Of a stretch of 64,000 bases of DNA, positions 53,226 through 62,765 are shown one piece after another. Source of the DNA: Devosia sp. (GTDB lineage Bacteria; Pseudomonadota; Alphaproteobacteria; Rhizobiales; Devosiaceae). The stretch is from assembly GCA_017794705.1 (NCBI GenBank), contig CP051235.1, forward strand, positions 3,243,380 to 3,307,379, read 5' to 3'. The notes beneath the pieces were generated by a model, which saw only the letters and a list, made by a program, of their open reading frames with translations, had not been told where the DNA came from and did no database searches. Numbering within the stretch: position 1 is the stretch's first letter; each line of letters starts with the position of its first letter. The translations under genes were made by a program, and so were the position numbers.

Positions 53226-54077
53226 ATGGCCAAGTTCATGCCGCTCCGCGATGCGGTGGCGGAAAATCTGCACGACGGTGACGCGGTTGCGTTTGAAGGG
53301 TTTACCCACCTGATCCCGCATGCGGCGGCGCATGAGGCGATCCGGCAGGGGTTCAAGGACCTGACGCTGATCCGGATGACGCCGGATGTGATCTACGACC
53401 AGATGGTCGGCATGGGCATGGCGAAAAAGCTGGTGTTTTCCTACATTGGCAACCCCGGAGTGGGGCTGTTGCGGCGTTGCCGGGACAGCGTGGAAAATGG
53501 CTATCCGCGCTCGGTGGAGATCGAGGAACATTCACACGCCGGCATGGCCAACGCCTATGAAGCGGGCGCATCCGGGCTGCCGTTTGCCGTGTTCCGCGGC
53601 TATCGCGGAGCGGGTTTGGCCGAGGTCAATCCCAACATCAGGTCGGTGACCTGTCCGTTTACCGGTGAAAAGCTTGCCGCGATTCCGTCGGTACGGCCCG
53701 ATGTGACGTTCATCCACGCGCAAAAGGCCGACAAGCAGGGCAATGTGCTGGTTGAGGGGATCATCGGCATCCAGAAGGAAGCGGTGCTGGCGGCCAAGCG
53801 GGCGGTTGTGACCGTGGAAGAGGTGGTCGACAATTTCGACGACGTGCATCCCAACTGCTGCGTGCTGCCACAATGGACGATTGCCGCAATTGCCGAGGTG
53901 CCGGGCGGTGCGCATCCCAGTTATGCGCACGGCTATTATGTGCGTGACAATGCGACCTATCTCGAGTGGGACAAGATCGCGGCGGACCGGGACGGGTTTG
54001 CCGAGTGGATGAAGGTCAACGTGCTGGAGGCCGGGCCTGAAGTGTTTGCCGAACGGGTGAAAGGATTGCGCTCATGA
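53226..54077 (+). CDS. 3-oxoadipate CoA-transferase subunit A (CatI-type)
   Basis: A 283-aa class I CoA-transferase alpha subunit. GDAVAFEGFTHLIPHAAAHE near the N-terminus and AQKADKQGNVLVEGIIGIQK near 170 are typical. At 283 aa it is longer than PcaI of E. coli or rhizobial type (about 230) and matches CatI of the pseudomonad CatIJ enzyme in size. It transfers CoA from succinyl-CoA to 3-oxoadipate. ATGA overlap with the next gene. Confidence 0.88.
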   Translation: MAKFMPLRDAVAENLHDGDAVAFEGFTHLIPHAAAHEAIRQGFKDLTLIRMTPDVIYDQMVGMGMAKKLVFSYIGNPGVGLLRRCRDSVENGYPRSVEIEEHSHAGMANAYEAGASGLPFAVFRGYRGAGLAEVNPNIRSVTCPFTGEKLAAIPSVRPDVTFIHAQKADKQGNVLVEGIIGIQKEAVLAAKRAVVTVEEVVDNFDDVHPNCCVLPQWTIAAIAEVPGGAHPSYAHGYYVRDNATYLEWDKIAADRDGFAEWMKVNVLEAGPEVFAERVKGLRS

Positions 54078-54862
54078 GCGAACAGGATTTCACACCGGAC
54101 GAAATGATGACGATTGCAGCCTCGCGGGCGCTTCGGCCGAGCGACGTTTGCTTCGTCGGCATCGGGGCGCCGTCGGCGGCATGCAATGTGGCGCGGTTGA
54201 CGCATGCGCCGGAGATTACGCTGATCTATGAGAGCGGCACCATTGGCACTCGGCCGGACGTGCTGCCGCTGTCCATCGGCGACGGAGAGCTTTGCGATAC
54301 GGCGGTGACGACGGTGTCGGTGCCGGAAATGTTTCGTTACTGGCTGCAGGGCGGGCGGATCACCATCGGGTTTCTGGGCGCGGCGCAGTTGGACAAGTTC
54401 GGCAATATCAACACGACAGTGATTGGTGACTACAACAAGCCGAAGACGCGCTTGCCGGGCGGCGGCGGCGCGCCTGAGATTGCCACGTCGTGCGGCGAGA
54501 TTTTCATCACGATGAAACAGAGCCTTCGCGGCATGGTCGACAAAATCGACTTTTACACCTCGTTCGGGCATGGGGATGGCGGGGATCATCGTGAGCGCCT
54601 TGGGATCACGACCAAGGGGCCGACTTTGCTGGTGACCGACCTGGCGATCTGGAAACCCGATCCTGAAAGCAAGGAATTCACCGTGGTGTCTCTGCACCCC
54701 GGCGTAACCCGTGAAGATGTGCAGGCGACGTGTGGCTGGCCGGTGAAGTTTGCCGACAATCTGGAGACGACACCGGCGCCGACCGACGAGGAACTTTCGA
54801 CCCTGCGTGACCTCAAGGCGCGAACCAAGGCGGCGCATGAGGGCACGGGAAAGGCGGCATAA
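54074..54862 (+). CDS. 3-oxoadipate CoA-transferase subunit B (CatJ-type)
   Basis: A 262-aa class I CoA-transferase beta subunit; LIYESGTIGTRPDVLPLSIG carries the probable catalytic glutamate, and FLGAAQLDKFGNINTTVIGD and LPGGGGAPEIATSCGE are family motifs. Partner of the preceding gene, overlapping it by 4 bp, and overlapping pcaF by 1 bp (TAATG). Confidence 0.88.
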   Translation: MSEQDFTPDEMMTIAASRALRPSDVCFVGIGAPSAACNVARLTHAPEITLIYESGTIGTRPDVLPLSIGDGELCDTAVTTVSVPEMFRYWLQGGRITIGFLGAAQLDKFGNINTTVIGDYNKPKTRLPGGGGAPEIATSCGEIFITMKQSLRGMVDKIDFYTSFGHGDGGDHRERLGITTKGPTLLVTDLAIWKPDPESKEFTVVSLHPGVTREDVQATCGWPVKFADNLETTPAPTDEELSTLRDLKARTKAAHEGTGKAA

Positions 54863-56064
54863 TGGCCGAAGCGTTCATCTGCGCCTACAAGCGGACGCCG
54901 ATCGGGCGGTTTGGCGGGGCATTGAGTTCTGTGCGGGCTGATGATCTGGGCGCCATTCCGATCAAGGCGTTGATGGATGAGCTACCCGGAATGCACTGGA
55001 ACGCGGTGGACGAGGTCTACTTCGGCTGCGCCAATCAGGCGGGCGAGGACAACCGCAACGTGGCGCGTATGAGCCTGCTGCTTTCCGGTATTCCGGCAAG
55101 CGTGCCGGGGACCACGATCAACCGGTTGTGCGGCTCGGGCATGGATTCGGTTATTTCGGCGGCACGGGCGATCAAGGCCGGTGAGATTGAACTGGCGGTG
55201 GCTGGTGGCGTTGAGAGCATGAGCCGGGCGCCGATGGTCATGCCGAAGGCCGAAACGGCCTTTTCGCGCAACGCCGAGATTTACGACACGACGATTGGCT
55301 GGCGTTTCGTCAATCCGCTGATGAAGGCGCAGTATGGCGTCGATTCCATGCCGGAGACGGGTGAGAACGTGGCCGAGGATTTTCACGTGTCGCGGGAGGA
55401 CCAGGACGCATTTGCGCTGAGGTCGCAGCAAAAGGCGGCAGCGGCGCAGGCAAACGGACGGTTGGCCAAGGAAATCACGCCAGTCAACATTCCGCAGCGC
55501 AAGGGCGATCCGGTGGTTGTTGACCGGGACGAGCATCCCCGAGAGACAACCATTGAGGCGCTGGCGAAGCTACGCGCGCCATTCCGTGAAGGCGGGACAG
55601 TGACTGCGGGGAATGCATCGGGGGTGAATGATGGCGCAGCGGCGCTGGTGGTGGCGACAGAGGAAGCGGCGAAGAAGTATGGGCTGACGCCGATGGCGCG
55701 CATCGTCGGTGGGGCGACCGCTGGTGTGGAGCCGCGCGTGATGGGCATGGGACCGGCGCCTGCGACGGAGAAGCTTTGTCACCGACTGGGGATCACACCG
55801 GATGCATTCGATGTGATCGAACTGAACGAGGCCTTTGCCAGCCAAGGGCTGGCGGTACTCAGGACGCTGGGTATTGCCGACGATGATCTGCGGGTGAACC
55901 GCAATGGCGGCGCGATCGCACTGGGACATCCGCTGGGCATGTCCGGGGCGCGGATCACGGGCACGGCGGCGCTGGAGTTGCAGCAAACCGGCGGCAAACT
56001 GGCGTTGGCGACCATGTGCATCGGCGTCGGGCAGGGCATCGCCATCGCGCTGGAGCGAGTCTGA
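54862..56064 (+). CDS. pcaF: 3-oxoadipyl-CoA thiolase
   Basis: The 400-aa thiolase splits 3-oxoadipyl-CoA to succinyl-CoA and acetyl-CoA, the last step of the pathway. Nucleophile Cys in [20 protein letters not shown] (about Cys90), [17 protein letters not shown], catalytic His in [17 protein letters not shown], and second Cys in [14 protein letters not shown]. All residues are intact. Pathway position and length point to PcaF rather than a general acetyl-CoA acetyltransferase. Confidence 0.95.
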   Translation: MAEAFICAYKRTPIGRFGGALSSVRADDLGAIPIKALMDELPGMHWNAVDEVYFGCANQAGEDNRNVARMSLLLSGIPASVPGTTINRLCGSGMDSVISAARAIKAGEIELAVAGGVESMSRAPMVMPKAETAFSRNAEIYDTTIGWRFVNPLMKAQYGVDSMPETGENVAEDFHVSREDQDAFALRSQQKAAAAQANGRLAKEITPVNIPQRKGDPVVVDRDEHPRETTIEALAKLRAPFREGGTVTAGNASGVNDGAAALVVATEEAAKKYGLTPMARIVGGATAGVEPRVMGMGPAPATEKLCHRLGITPDAFDVIELNEAFASQGLAVLRTLGIADDDLRVNRNGGAIALGHPLGMSGARITGTAALELQQTGGKLALATMCIGVGQGIAIALERV

Positions 56065-56067
56065 GGC

Positions 56068-57135
56068 ATGGCGGCGGGTCCCTTCGACAATGAATTGACG
56101 CGGGGGCTCTTGGGCGGACGTGCCGAAGTGCGCGATCTGTTCACTGCGCAGGCTGATGTGGCGGTAGCGCTGAAGTTCGAATCTTCGCTGGCTGTGGCCG
56201 AAGGCGCAGCGGGGGTCATACCTGCCGGGCATGCGGAAGCGATTGTTGAATCCCTCAAGGGGTTTGCCGCCGATTTTGCGTCTCTTGAGTCAGCTGCGGC
56301 GCGGGATGGGGTCTATGTTCCGGAGCTGGTGCGTCAACTCCGGGCGCACGTTGGGGGAGAGGCCGGGCAATACGTCCATTTCGGGGCGACCAGCCAGGAC
56401 GTTGTCGACACATCCCTGATCCTCAGGCTGTGCCACGCAGTGGAATTGTTCAGTTCTGATATTGACCGGACGTTCGGTCAGTTGGATAGACTGCAGACCG
56501 GGTTTGGCGGGCGGCAGTTGATGGGCGTGACGCGAATGCAGGATGCGTTGCCAATTTCGGTGTCGGACCGGCTTCGAGCTTGGCGCATGCCTCTGGAGCG
56601 GCATCAAGCGCGCTTGGAGGAACTGAAACTGCGGCTGCTGGTGGTGCAGTTCGGCGGGGCGGTGGGGACGTTGGACAGGCTTGGCGGCAAGGGCGAAGCC
56701 GTGGCCCGGCGGCTGGCGGCGGAATTGGGACTGGGTCTGCCGAACGGGCAGTGGCACGCGCAGCGTGATGCGATCGCTGAATTTGCATCCTGGTTGTCGC
56801 TGCTGACCGGCTCGCTGGGCAAGTTGGGGCAGGACATTGCGTTGATGGCGCTTCGCGGTGGCGAAATTGAATTGGCGGGCGGCGGCGGGTCTTCGGCCAT
56901 GCCGCACAAGCAGAATCCGGTGGATGCCGAGGCGCTGGTGACGCTGGCGCGGTTCAATGCCGTCCAACTCTCCGGGATGCATCAGGCGCTGGTGCACGAG
57001 CAGGAACGTTCAGGGGCGGCGTGGTCGCTGGAATGGATGATCCTGCCGCAAATGGTGATGGCCACTTCCGCCGCGCTTGTGCGGGCGGGCGACCTTCTGT
57101 CTAATGTCAAATCATTGGGCCGAGGGGCGGAGTAG
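56068..57135 (+). CDS. pcaB: 3-carboxy-cis,cis-muconate cycloisomerase
   Basis: A 355-aa fumarase/aspartase-superfamily enzyme that cyclises carboxymuconate to carboxymuconolactone. Motifs: [18 protein letters not shown], and the signature [16 protein letters not shown] (about 272-287). It is shorter than the roughly 450-aa pseudomonad enzyme but matches alphaproteobacterial forms of about 350. Three bp after pcaF. Its product feeds PcaC. Confidence 0.93.
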   Translation: MAAGPFDNELTRGLLGGRAEVRDLFTAQADVAVALKFESSLAVAEGAAGVIPAGHAEAIVESLKGFAADFASLESAAARDGVYVPELVRQLRAHVGGEAGQYVHFGATSQDVVDTSLILRLCHAVELFSSDIDRTFGQLDRLQTGFGGRQLMGVTRMQDALPISVSDRLRAWRMPLERHQARLEELKLRLLVVQFGGAVGTLDRLGGKGEAVARRLAAELGLGLPNGQWHAQRDAIAEFASWLSLLTGSLGKLGQDIALMALRGGEIELAGGGGSSAMPHKQNPVDAEALVTLARFNAVQLSGMHQALVHEQERSGAAWSLEWMILPQMVMATSAALVRAGDLLSNVKSLGRGAE

Positions 57136-57141
57136 GAATTC

Positions 57142-58110
57142 ATGAAAGTTGTGATCACCGGCGGGGCCGGCTTTATCGGCTCGCGCGTGGCGCGGACGTT
57201 GCTTGCGCGCGGCAAACTGGCCAATCAGGCTGGTGTGCAGACCGACATTTCGGAACTGGTCGTCTTTGATATCGCGGAAGCGCAAAATCTGCCGGAGGAT
57301 TCGCGGCTGCGCACGGTGGTGGGCGAGGCGACGGACAGGGCGCTTTTGGCTGAAGTGGTCGACGGCGCGGACAGCGTTTTTCATTTCGCGTCGGTGGTCA
57401 GCGGCGGGGCGGAGGCCGACCTGCAACTGGGTTTGCGGGTGAACCTGGATGGCACCCGGATGCTGCTGGACCTCCTGGCGGAGGGTGGCCAGAAGCCGCG
57501 ACTGGTGTTTTCATCCTCACTGGCCGTCTATTCGGACGGGTCAGGCGAGGTGAATGACCAGACTGTGCCGACGCCGAAAAGCTCTTACGGTGTGCAGAAA
57601 CTTTGCTGCGAGCACCTGATCGGCGACTATTCGCGACGCGGGCTGCTGGATGGGCGATCCATGCGGTTCCCAACCATTGCCGTGCGGCCAGGCAAGGCCA
57701 ATCTCGCCAATTCCTCTTTCATTTCCAATATCATACGCGAGCCGGTTGCAGGCCGTGAGACGGTCTGTCCGGTGCCTGCGGATACCGAAATTACGCTGAT
57801 GTCGCCGGGCCGGCTTATCGAAGCGATCATCAAGGTCCATGATCTTGATGCCAAAGACCTGGGCTGGCCAAAGGCCCTTCTGTTGCCAGCCGTGCGGGTG
57901 TCGGTGAACCAGATGCTGGACGCGCTTGAGGATCAGGTGGGGCCTGAAGCACGTGCACGCGTGTCTTTTGCCACCGACGAAAAGGTCTACGCCATGGTCA
58001 AGACCTGGCCGATCGAGATACGGGCAAACCGCGCAACCGCACTGGGGATCGAAACGGACGCTGATGCCGCCGAAATAGTTGCGGATTTTGTGACGGAAAG
58101 TGCTGGGTAG
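57142..58110 (+). CDS. DenD-like NAD-dependent epimerase/dehydrogenase (extended SDR)
   Basis: A 322-aa extended SDR. ITGGAGFIGSRVARTLLARG (cofactor loop, 5-24), FHFASVVSGGAEADLQLGLR, LVFSSSLAVYS, and YGVQKLCCEHLIGDYSRRG (YxxxK) with MRFPTIAVRPGKANLANSSF. This pattern is that of D-erythronate dehydrogenase (DenD) and close relatives, usually in sugar-acid operons. It starts 6 bp after pcaB with a GGAATTC ribosome site, so it is likely part of the pca transcript, which is unusual. Confidence 0.85.
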   Translation: MKVVITGGAGFIGSRVARTLLARGKLANQAGVQTDISELVVFDIAEAQNLPEDSRLRTVVGEATDRALLAEVVDGADSVFHFASVVSGGAEADLQLGLRVNLDGTRMLLDLLAEGGQKPRLVFSSSLAVYSDGSGEVNDQTVPTPKSSYGVQKLCCEHLIGDYSRRGLLDGRSMRFPTIAVRPGKANLANSSFISNIIREPVAGRETVCPVPADTEITLMSPGRLIEAIIKVHDLDAKDLGWPKALLLPAVRVSVNQMLDALEDQVGPEARARVSFATDEKVYAMVKTWPIEIRANRATALGIETDADAAEIVADFVTESAG

Positions 58111-58350
58111 GGGTTTGGTTTGCGGCGAACCTGCCTACATGGCACGGATGGAATGCCGTCTGGGCCCGATCGTGATCCTCTTCGTGGCCCTGCGGAACGG
58201 GGTTTCGATCGAATTTGATCTTTTGCGGTGAGGTTTTGGTTACCATCGTGGCTGAATGGGGCCGCACGTGGCTGCCGCGTAAACGATTGAACCCGCGCTT
58301 TTTGGTAGGGTGATGGCTGAGGCAACAGATCCCCACCAAGGACGAGAACG

Positions 58351-59508
58351 ATGGCCGTGGACGCCGAACCGTTGATGCAGCCGCGAGAAACCGTGTTTGA
58401 CGCTGAAAAGGCGGTTGGACGGGTCAAGCCTTTGATCCTGAAGCGGGTCTCGGGGGAAACCTGGGATGAGGCGGCTGCCGGCTTTGACGGGATTGCCCAG
58501 GAACAGCTTTATGCCTTTGCCCGCAACCGCTGGCCGGGTGTGCAATGCGAACCCGGTCTTTTTCTGGATGGGGAGCGTGCCGTAGGCGGGGTGCTGGTGA
58601 TGATCCAGCCGTTGCCCCTCAGCCTCGGACAATTGGCTGTGGTCAAGTGGGGGCCGGTGCTGGCGGACAACCAGGCCAAGGATCGCCGCGAGACCTATCG
58701 GGCCATGGTGGAAGCCATGATCGAGGAATATGCCGACAGACGCGGCATGATGCTGTCGATCCTGCCCAAGGCGTCGCCTTCGCCGGAAAACATGGCGTTT
58801 GAAGTGCTCAAGGCGCGCGGATTTGCTGCCGGGTCCAATCTGACATTTCCCAATCGCTATATCGTCAACCTGCGGCAGAGCGACGAAGAGTTGCGCGCCA
58901 GTTATGCGCAGAAATGGCGTTATCATCTCAAGAAATCCGAGAAGGCCGGGCTCACCTTTGAGCGGGCGGGACCCGAGGAGCTCGAGACATTCGACCGGCT
59001 CTATCAGGCGATGACCGAACGCAAGCGGTTTGCGGATCATTCTGCCTACGAGACGGTGCAGGATCTGATGGCCGTGCCGAACAGCAAGTTGCGGCCCGAG
59101 CTGTTTTTTGTGCGCGAAGTCGGAGAAATCATCGCCGGGGCGATCATCTTCAAGGCAGGCGACACGGCGGTTTATCTTTACGGGGCCACTGTTGACCGTG
59201 CCCTGCCGCTGCGGGCCGGCTATTTCATGCATGATCTGATCATCAAGTGGCTGCGCGATAACACCGAAGCGAAATGGTACGATCTGGGCGGCACTGACGG
59301 GTTCCATGGACTGCATCAGTTCAAAAAGGGAATGGTCGGCAGTGCAGGGCATATCGAACCTGTGCCGCCGGTGCTGAACTACGCGTCGCATCTGAAGGCG
59401 AAGGTGATCGGCACGCTGGCTTATGCCGCGCGTGACACGGCCAATAATCTGCGACGCCGCATTGAATTCTGGCGGGGCGATCTGGCCACGCCCGATCAGG
59501 AACGCTGA
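58351..59508 (+). CDS. FemAB/FemX-like GNAT family aminoacyl- or acyltransferase
   Basis: A 385-aa protein with two GNAT-like halves. SYAQKWRYHLKKSEKAGLTF and the following FDRLYQAMTERKRF match FemAB peptidoglycan-bridge formation proteins; AVYLYGATVDRALPLRAGYF then KWYDLGGTDGFHGLHQFKKG are the classic C-terminal motifs. Gram-negative homologues sit in exopolysaccharide clusters and probably modify envelope glycans. Ribosome site AAGGACGAG. It overlaps the flippase gene by 1 bp. Confidence 0.88.
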   Translation: MAVDAEPLMQPRETVFDAEKAVGRVKPLILKRVSGETWDEAAAGFDGIAQEQLYAFARNRWPGVQCEPGLFLDGERAVGGVLVMIQPLPLSLGQLAVVKWGPVLADNQAKDRRETYRAMVEAMIEEYADRRGMMLSILPKASPSPENMAFEVLKARGFAAGSNLTFPNRYIVNLRQSDEELRASYAQKWRYHLKKSEKAGLTFERAGPEELETFDRLYQAMTERKRFADHSAYETVQDLMAVPNSKLRPELFFVREVGEIIAGAIIFKAGDTAVYLYGATVDRALPLRAGYFMHDLIIKWLRDNTEAKWYDLGGTDGFHGLHQFKKGMVGSAGHIEPVPPVLNYASHLKAKVIGTLAYAARDTANNLRRRIEFWRGDLATPDQER

Positions 59509-60851
59509 TGGGCCTCAAGTCGCGGCTTCTGTCCCAGTCGACCGTGATTTTCGGCGCGCGGATCATGGGCGCCGGGCTGATCTTTCTCGCCCAGGCGGCG
59601 ATTGCCCGGTTCTGGGGCGCGACAGTTTTAGGCGAGTATCTGCTGCTGATCGCGGCGGTGAACATTCTCGCGATGATCATGCCGCTCGGATTCAACTCAG
59701 TTGGAACCTTCTTCGCCTCGGAATACCGGGCGCGCGGGCAAACCGGCAATCTGTGGCGGTTCCTGAGGCGCTCCTATGTGCATATCGGGGCGGCGGGAAT
59801 TGTCATCGGGGTTCTGGCCGCCATTGGCGCGGGATGGCTGACAGGCGAATACGCATTTGCCGCCGGTCTTTGGGTGCCGGTGACCGTGATGGCGGCCTCG
59901 ACTGCGCTGATCTTTGTGAATTCTTCGGTGCTTGTGGGGCTGAAACAGCCGTTTGCGGGGTTCTTCGCAGACGGCGTGTTTCGGCCAATCCTGATCCTTT
60001 CGTCGATCCTGATCATCATGGGGATCGGCGGCGGCGTGCCGGGCTTTGATCCGCTGGTGTGGACGCTGGCGGTGGGATACGTGCTGATCGCCGTTGTACA
60101 GATGGTGCTGTTGTTCAGGTTCATGCGCGAACTGCCGGCTGACGCTGGCGGCGCGGCGGCTGAATCGACGCGCTGGTGGGGGCTGGCGGCGCCATGGGTG
60201 CTCATCCTTCTGGCTACCGATTTCCTGTTCGATTTTGATCTGCTGCTGCTTTCGGGCCTGATGGACAAGGACATGCTGGCGGTATTCGGCGTGTGCACCC
60301 GCATATTCGCGCTGGCCGCGTTTGGCGTGACCGCGGTCTACGCGGTGTCGATGCCGGACTTCTTTGAATCCGAGGCCAATGCGGACCGCGAGGCGTTTCA
60401 CCGCAAGCTTGGAGACGCCAACCTTGTGGCGGCGGGGCTTGCAGCGGTGTTGTTTGTCGGTGTCGCGGTGTTCTCGCCCCTGGTGCTGATGCTGTTCGGG
60501 CCGGAGTTCGTCAGCGGGGCAGGGCCGCTGATGGTGCTCTGCCTCGTGCTGGTGGTGCGGGCGGCATTCGGGCCTGCGTCTTTGGTACTGTCGATCAACA
60601 AGCGGCCCTGGGTCAGCCTGCCGGCAATCGTGGGCAGTATCGGGATCCTGATTGTGGGGAATTTCGTGCTGGTGCCGCCGTTCGGGCTCATGGGCGCAGC
60701 GCTGAGTGCGCTTCTGGCGATCAGCATCTGGTCGGTGACCTTGTGGATCGTAGCGCGCCGAACGGTGGGGATCGACGTGTCGATCCTGCCGCGGCTGAAA
60801 CTGCTGTTCGCGCAGCGATTCAGGAATTCGGCGGAAGCCGAGCGATCATAG
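59508..60851 (+). CDS. Polysaccharide flippase-like protein (Wzx/PST, MOP superfamily)
   Basis: A 447-aa membrane protein with twelve or more segments. AAIARFWGATVLGEYLLLIA and GFNSVGTFFASEYRARGQTG are typical of Wzx/MurJ-like MOP flippases, and the fold repeats in the second half. It moves lipid-linked glycan or lipid across the inner membrane. Coupled to the FemAB gene (TGATG). Its 3' end overlaps the convergent GNAT-like gene by 6 bp. Confidence 0.88.
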   Translation: MGLKSRLLSQSTVIFGARIMGAGLIFLAQAAIARFWGATVLGEYLLLIAAVNILAMIMPLGFNSVGTFFASEYRARGQTGNLWRFLRRSYVHIGAAGIVIGVLAAIGAGWLTGEYAFAAGLWVPVTVMAASTALIFVNSSVLVGLKQPFAGFFADGVFRPILILSSILIIMGIGGGVPGFDPLVWTLAVGYVLIAVVQMVLLFRFMRELPADAGGAAAESTRWWGLAAPWVLILLATDFLFDFDLLLLSGLMDKDMLAVFGVCTRIFALAAFGVTAVYAVSMPDFFESEANADREAFHRKLGDANLVAAGLAAVLFVGVAVFSPLVLMLFGPEFVSGAGPLMVLCLVLVVRAAFGPASLVLSINKRPWVSLPAIVGSIGILIVGNFVLVPPFGLMGAALSALLAISIWSVTLWIVARRTVGIDVSILPRLKLLFAQRFRNSAEAERS

Positions 60852-61466
60852 GCCGAATTCGGCGAAAATCCTGAACTTCAGACGCTGGAGGGGCGTCAGG
60901 CCCATGCCGTGATCGTAGGCTTTGTTCGACCGTGTCAGCGGATGCTCGAACAGCATGTAGTCCTCGCCGAACATGTGTTGTTTGATGGTGGCGACATGTT
61001 CAAATTTTGCACGTTTGGACAGCGCTATCGCGACCCGGTTGTCGGGCTTGGTGTACGTTGCGATCTTGTGGAAACGATCGTTGTTCCAGAGGTTTACGAG
61101 CGCCGGCAGATAGCGCATGGCGTTGGCATGTTTGCGGGCTTCGGGAAACAAGTAGCTCCAGTAGAGCCAGAGGGTGCCGAGTTCGGGGCCGGTGATCTGA
61201 ATGCCGATGGGGTTTCCCTCGTCGAGCACGATGAGTACGTGGCGAGGGTCTACGGCCATCAGCTTGCGCAGGTGGGCGCGGGTGAGGCGGGCCTTTTCGT
61301 AGGCCTTGAACTCGTCGCAATAGAACTCCGACCCGTCGATGGCTTCCATCAGACGGGCGTGGACCATGCGGATTTCATGGGGTTTTGCGGGGCGATTTGG
61401 GCGTGCGTTTGCCGCTGCGGCCTTTTCAAGGCCTCGATTTTGCACGAAAGCAACGGCGTCGGTCAT
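60846..61466 (-). CDS. GNAT-like acyltransferase, tentative
   Basis: A 206-aa soluble protein. RAHLRKLMAVDPRHVLIVLD then EGNPIGIQITGPELGTLWLY resembles the central strands of a GNAT fold, and RVAIALSKRAKFEHVATIKQ its C-terminal helix. The canonical acetyl-CoA loop is not clear, so the call is tentative. Convergent and overlapping with the flippase gene, suggesting linkage to envelope glycan synthesis. Confidence 0.55.
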   Translation of the reverse strand: MTDAVAFVQNRGLEKAAAANARPNRPAKPHEIRMVHARLMEAIDGSEFYCDEFKAYEKARLTRAHLRKLMAVDPRHVLIVLDEGNPIGIQITGPELGTLWLYWSYLFPEARKHANAMRYLPALVNLWNNDRFHKIATYTKPDNRVAIALSKRAKFEHVATIKQHMFGEDYMLFEHPLTRSNKAYDHGMGLTPLQRLKFRIFAEFGL

Positions 61467-61589
61467 TTCAAGGTCCCAATCGGGGTGCTTGGTGATGGCA
61501 CCCGGCAGGCGACTAGGGTACCAGTCTGGGAGACGGCGTGAAATTACATGCTTGAGAATGGGTTAATTCAGACTTTGGCGGTGGAATAA

Positions 61590-62693
61590 GTGCGGATTTT
61601 GGTGCGGTTTGGATGCATGTTGGCGACGCTCGGGACGATCTTGGCGGTTTCGACACCGGCCCTGTCGCAGAGCCTTGAAGAAATGGCCGGGCAGATGATT
61701 CTGGTCGGGTTTCAGGGCGACAGTTTTAATGCTGCCGGGGTTGTGGCGGCGCGTGAGGATATCGCGGCTGGCCGGGCTGGTGGTGTGATGTTCCTCCGCA
61801 ACAACGTCGCCAGCCTTGCAGCGGTTCGGGAGATGAACAGAAGATTTGCAGCGGCTGCTGACGGCTTGCCGCCGCTGATTGCGATCGACCAGGAAGGTGG
61901 GCTGGTCGAGCGGCTGACCGAGGCGGTCGGATTTGCCGAAACGCCGTCGGCGGAAGATGTAGCCAACGGGCAGTCGCCCGAGGCGGCTGAAGCGCTCTAC
62001 GCGCGGATGGCGACCGGATTGAAAGACGCCGGGTTCAACCTGAATTTTGGACCGGTCGTCGATCTCGATCTCAATCCTGAGAATCCGGTGATTCGCCGGT
62101 TTGGCCGGTCGTACAGTGCGGACCCGGAGGTGGTTGTGTCCTATGCCGAGGCCTTCGTTGCCGCGCATCGGGACGCCGGCGTGCTGACGGCGCTGAAACA
62201 CTTCCCGGGGCATGGGTCGAGCGATGCGGATAGCCATGAAGGGTTCACCGACGTCTCCGACAGTTGGCAGGAGATCGAACTGGAGCCGTATCGGCAGATG
62301 ATCGGCGACGGGATGGTCGACCTGGTGATGTCGGCGCACATATATCACGACCAGTATGATGGTCTCAGCAATGGCGAAAATCTGCCGGCTTCGCTGTCGC
62401 CGATCTGGATCGGGCAGGTGCTGCGGAGCGGGCTGGGCTACGATGGCGTGGTGGTTAGCGATGATATGGAAATGGGCGCTATTCGCGAGCATTTCTCACT
62501 GGCAGAGAGCGTGACCCGGGCGGTCTGGGCGGGGGCGGATATCCTGTTGTTTTCCAACACGGCGGACGCGCGGACCACGCTGGCGGCTGAAGTGCAGGCA
62601 ATTCTGATTGCGGAAGCAGGGGCCAATCCGGAGTTCCGGCGGCGGATCGAGCAGAGCTATCAGCGGATCGTGGCATTGAAGGCCACAATTTAG
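61590..62693 (+). CDS. Secreted glycoside hydrolase family 3 (NagZ-like beta-N-acetylhexosaminidase)
   Basis: A 367-aa GH3 enzyme with a signal peptide (LATLGTILAVSTPALS|QS), unlike the cytosolic NagZ of peptidoglycan recycling. LIAIDQEGGLVERL, the KHFPGHGSSDADSHEGF loop with the catalytic His, and the nucleophile Asp in VVVSDDMEMGAI are intact. GTG start. Probably trims N-acetylglucosamine from periplasmic muropeptides or glycans. Confidence 0.9.
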   Translation: MRILVRFGCMLATLGTILAVSTPALSQSLEEMAGQMILVGFQGDSFNAAGVVAAREDIAAGRAGGVMFLRNNVASLAAVREMNRRFAAAADGLPPLIAIDQEGGLVERLTEAVGFAETPSAEDVANGQSPEAAEALYARMATGLKDAGFNLNFGPVVDLDLNPENPVIRRFGRSYSADPEVVVSYAEAFVAAHRDAGVLTALKHFPGHGSSDADSHEGFTDVSDSWQEIELEPYRQMIGDGMVDLVMSAHIYHDQYDGLSNGENLPASLSPIWIGQVLRSGLGYDGVVVSDDMEMGAIREHFSLAESVTRAVWAGADILLFSNTADARTTLAAEVQAILIAEAGANPEFRRRIEQSYQRIVALKATI

Positions 62694-62727
62694 GTTCTAC
62701 ATTCTGCTTGCCGCTGCATCTGACTTC

Positions 62728-62754
62728 ATATAAGTCAGTACTGCTGACATATAT
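62728..62754. promoter_or_regulatory. 27-bp palindromic operator candidate upstream of lysE-like gene
   Basis: Arms ATATAaGTCAG (62728-62738) and CTGACaTATAT (62744-62754) around TACTG. Only the spacer and one A/A position break the symmetry. It ends 11 bp before the start codon, so binding would block transcription or the ribosome site. Confidence 0.65.
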
Positions 62755-62765
62755 GGGGTGGGCCC

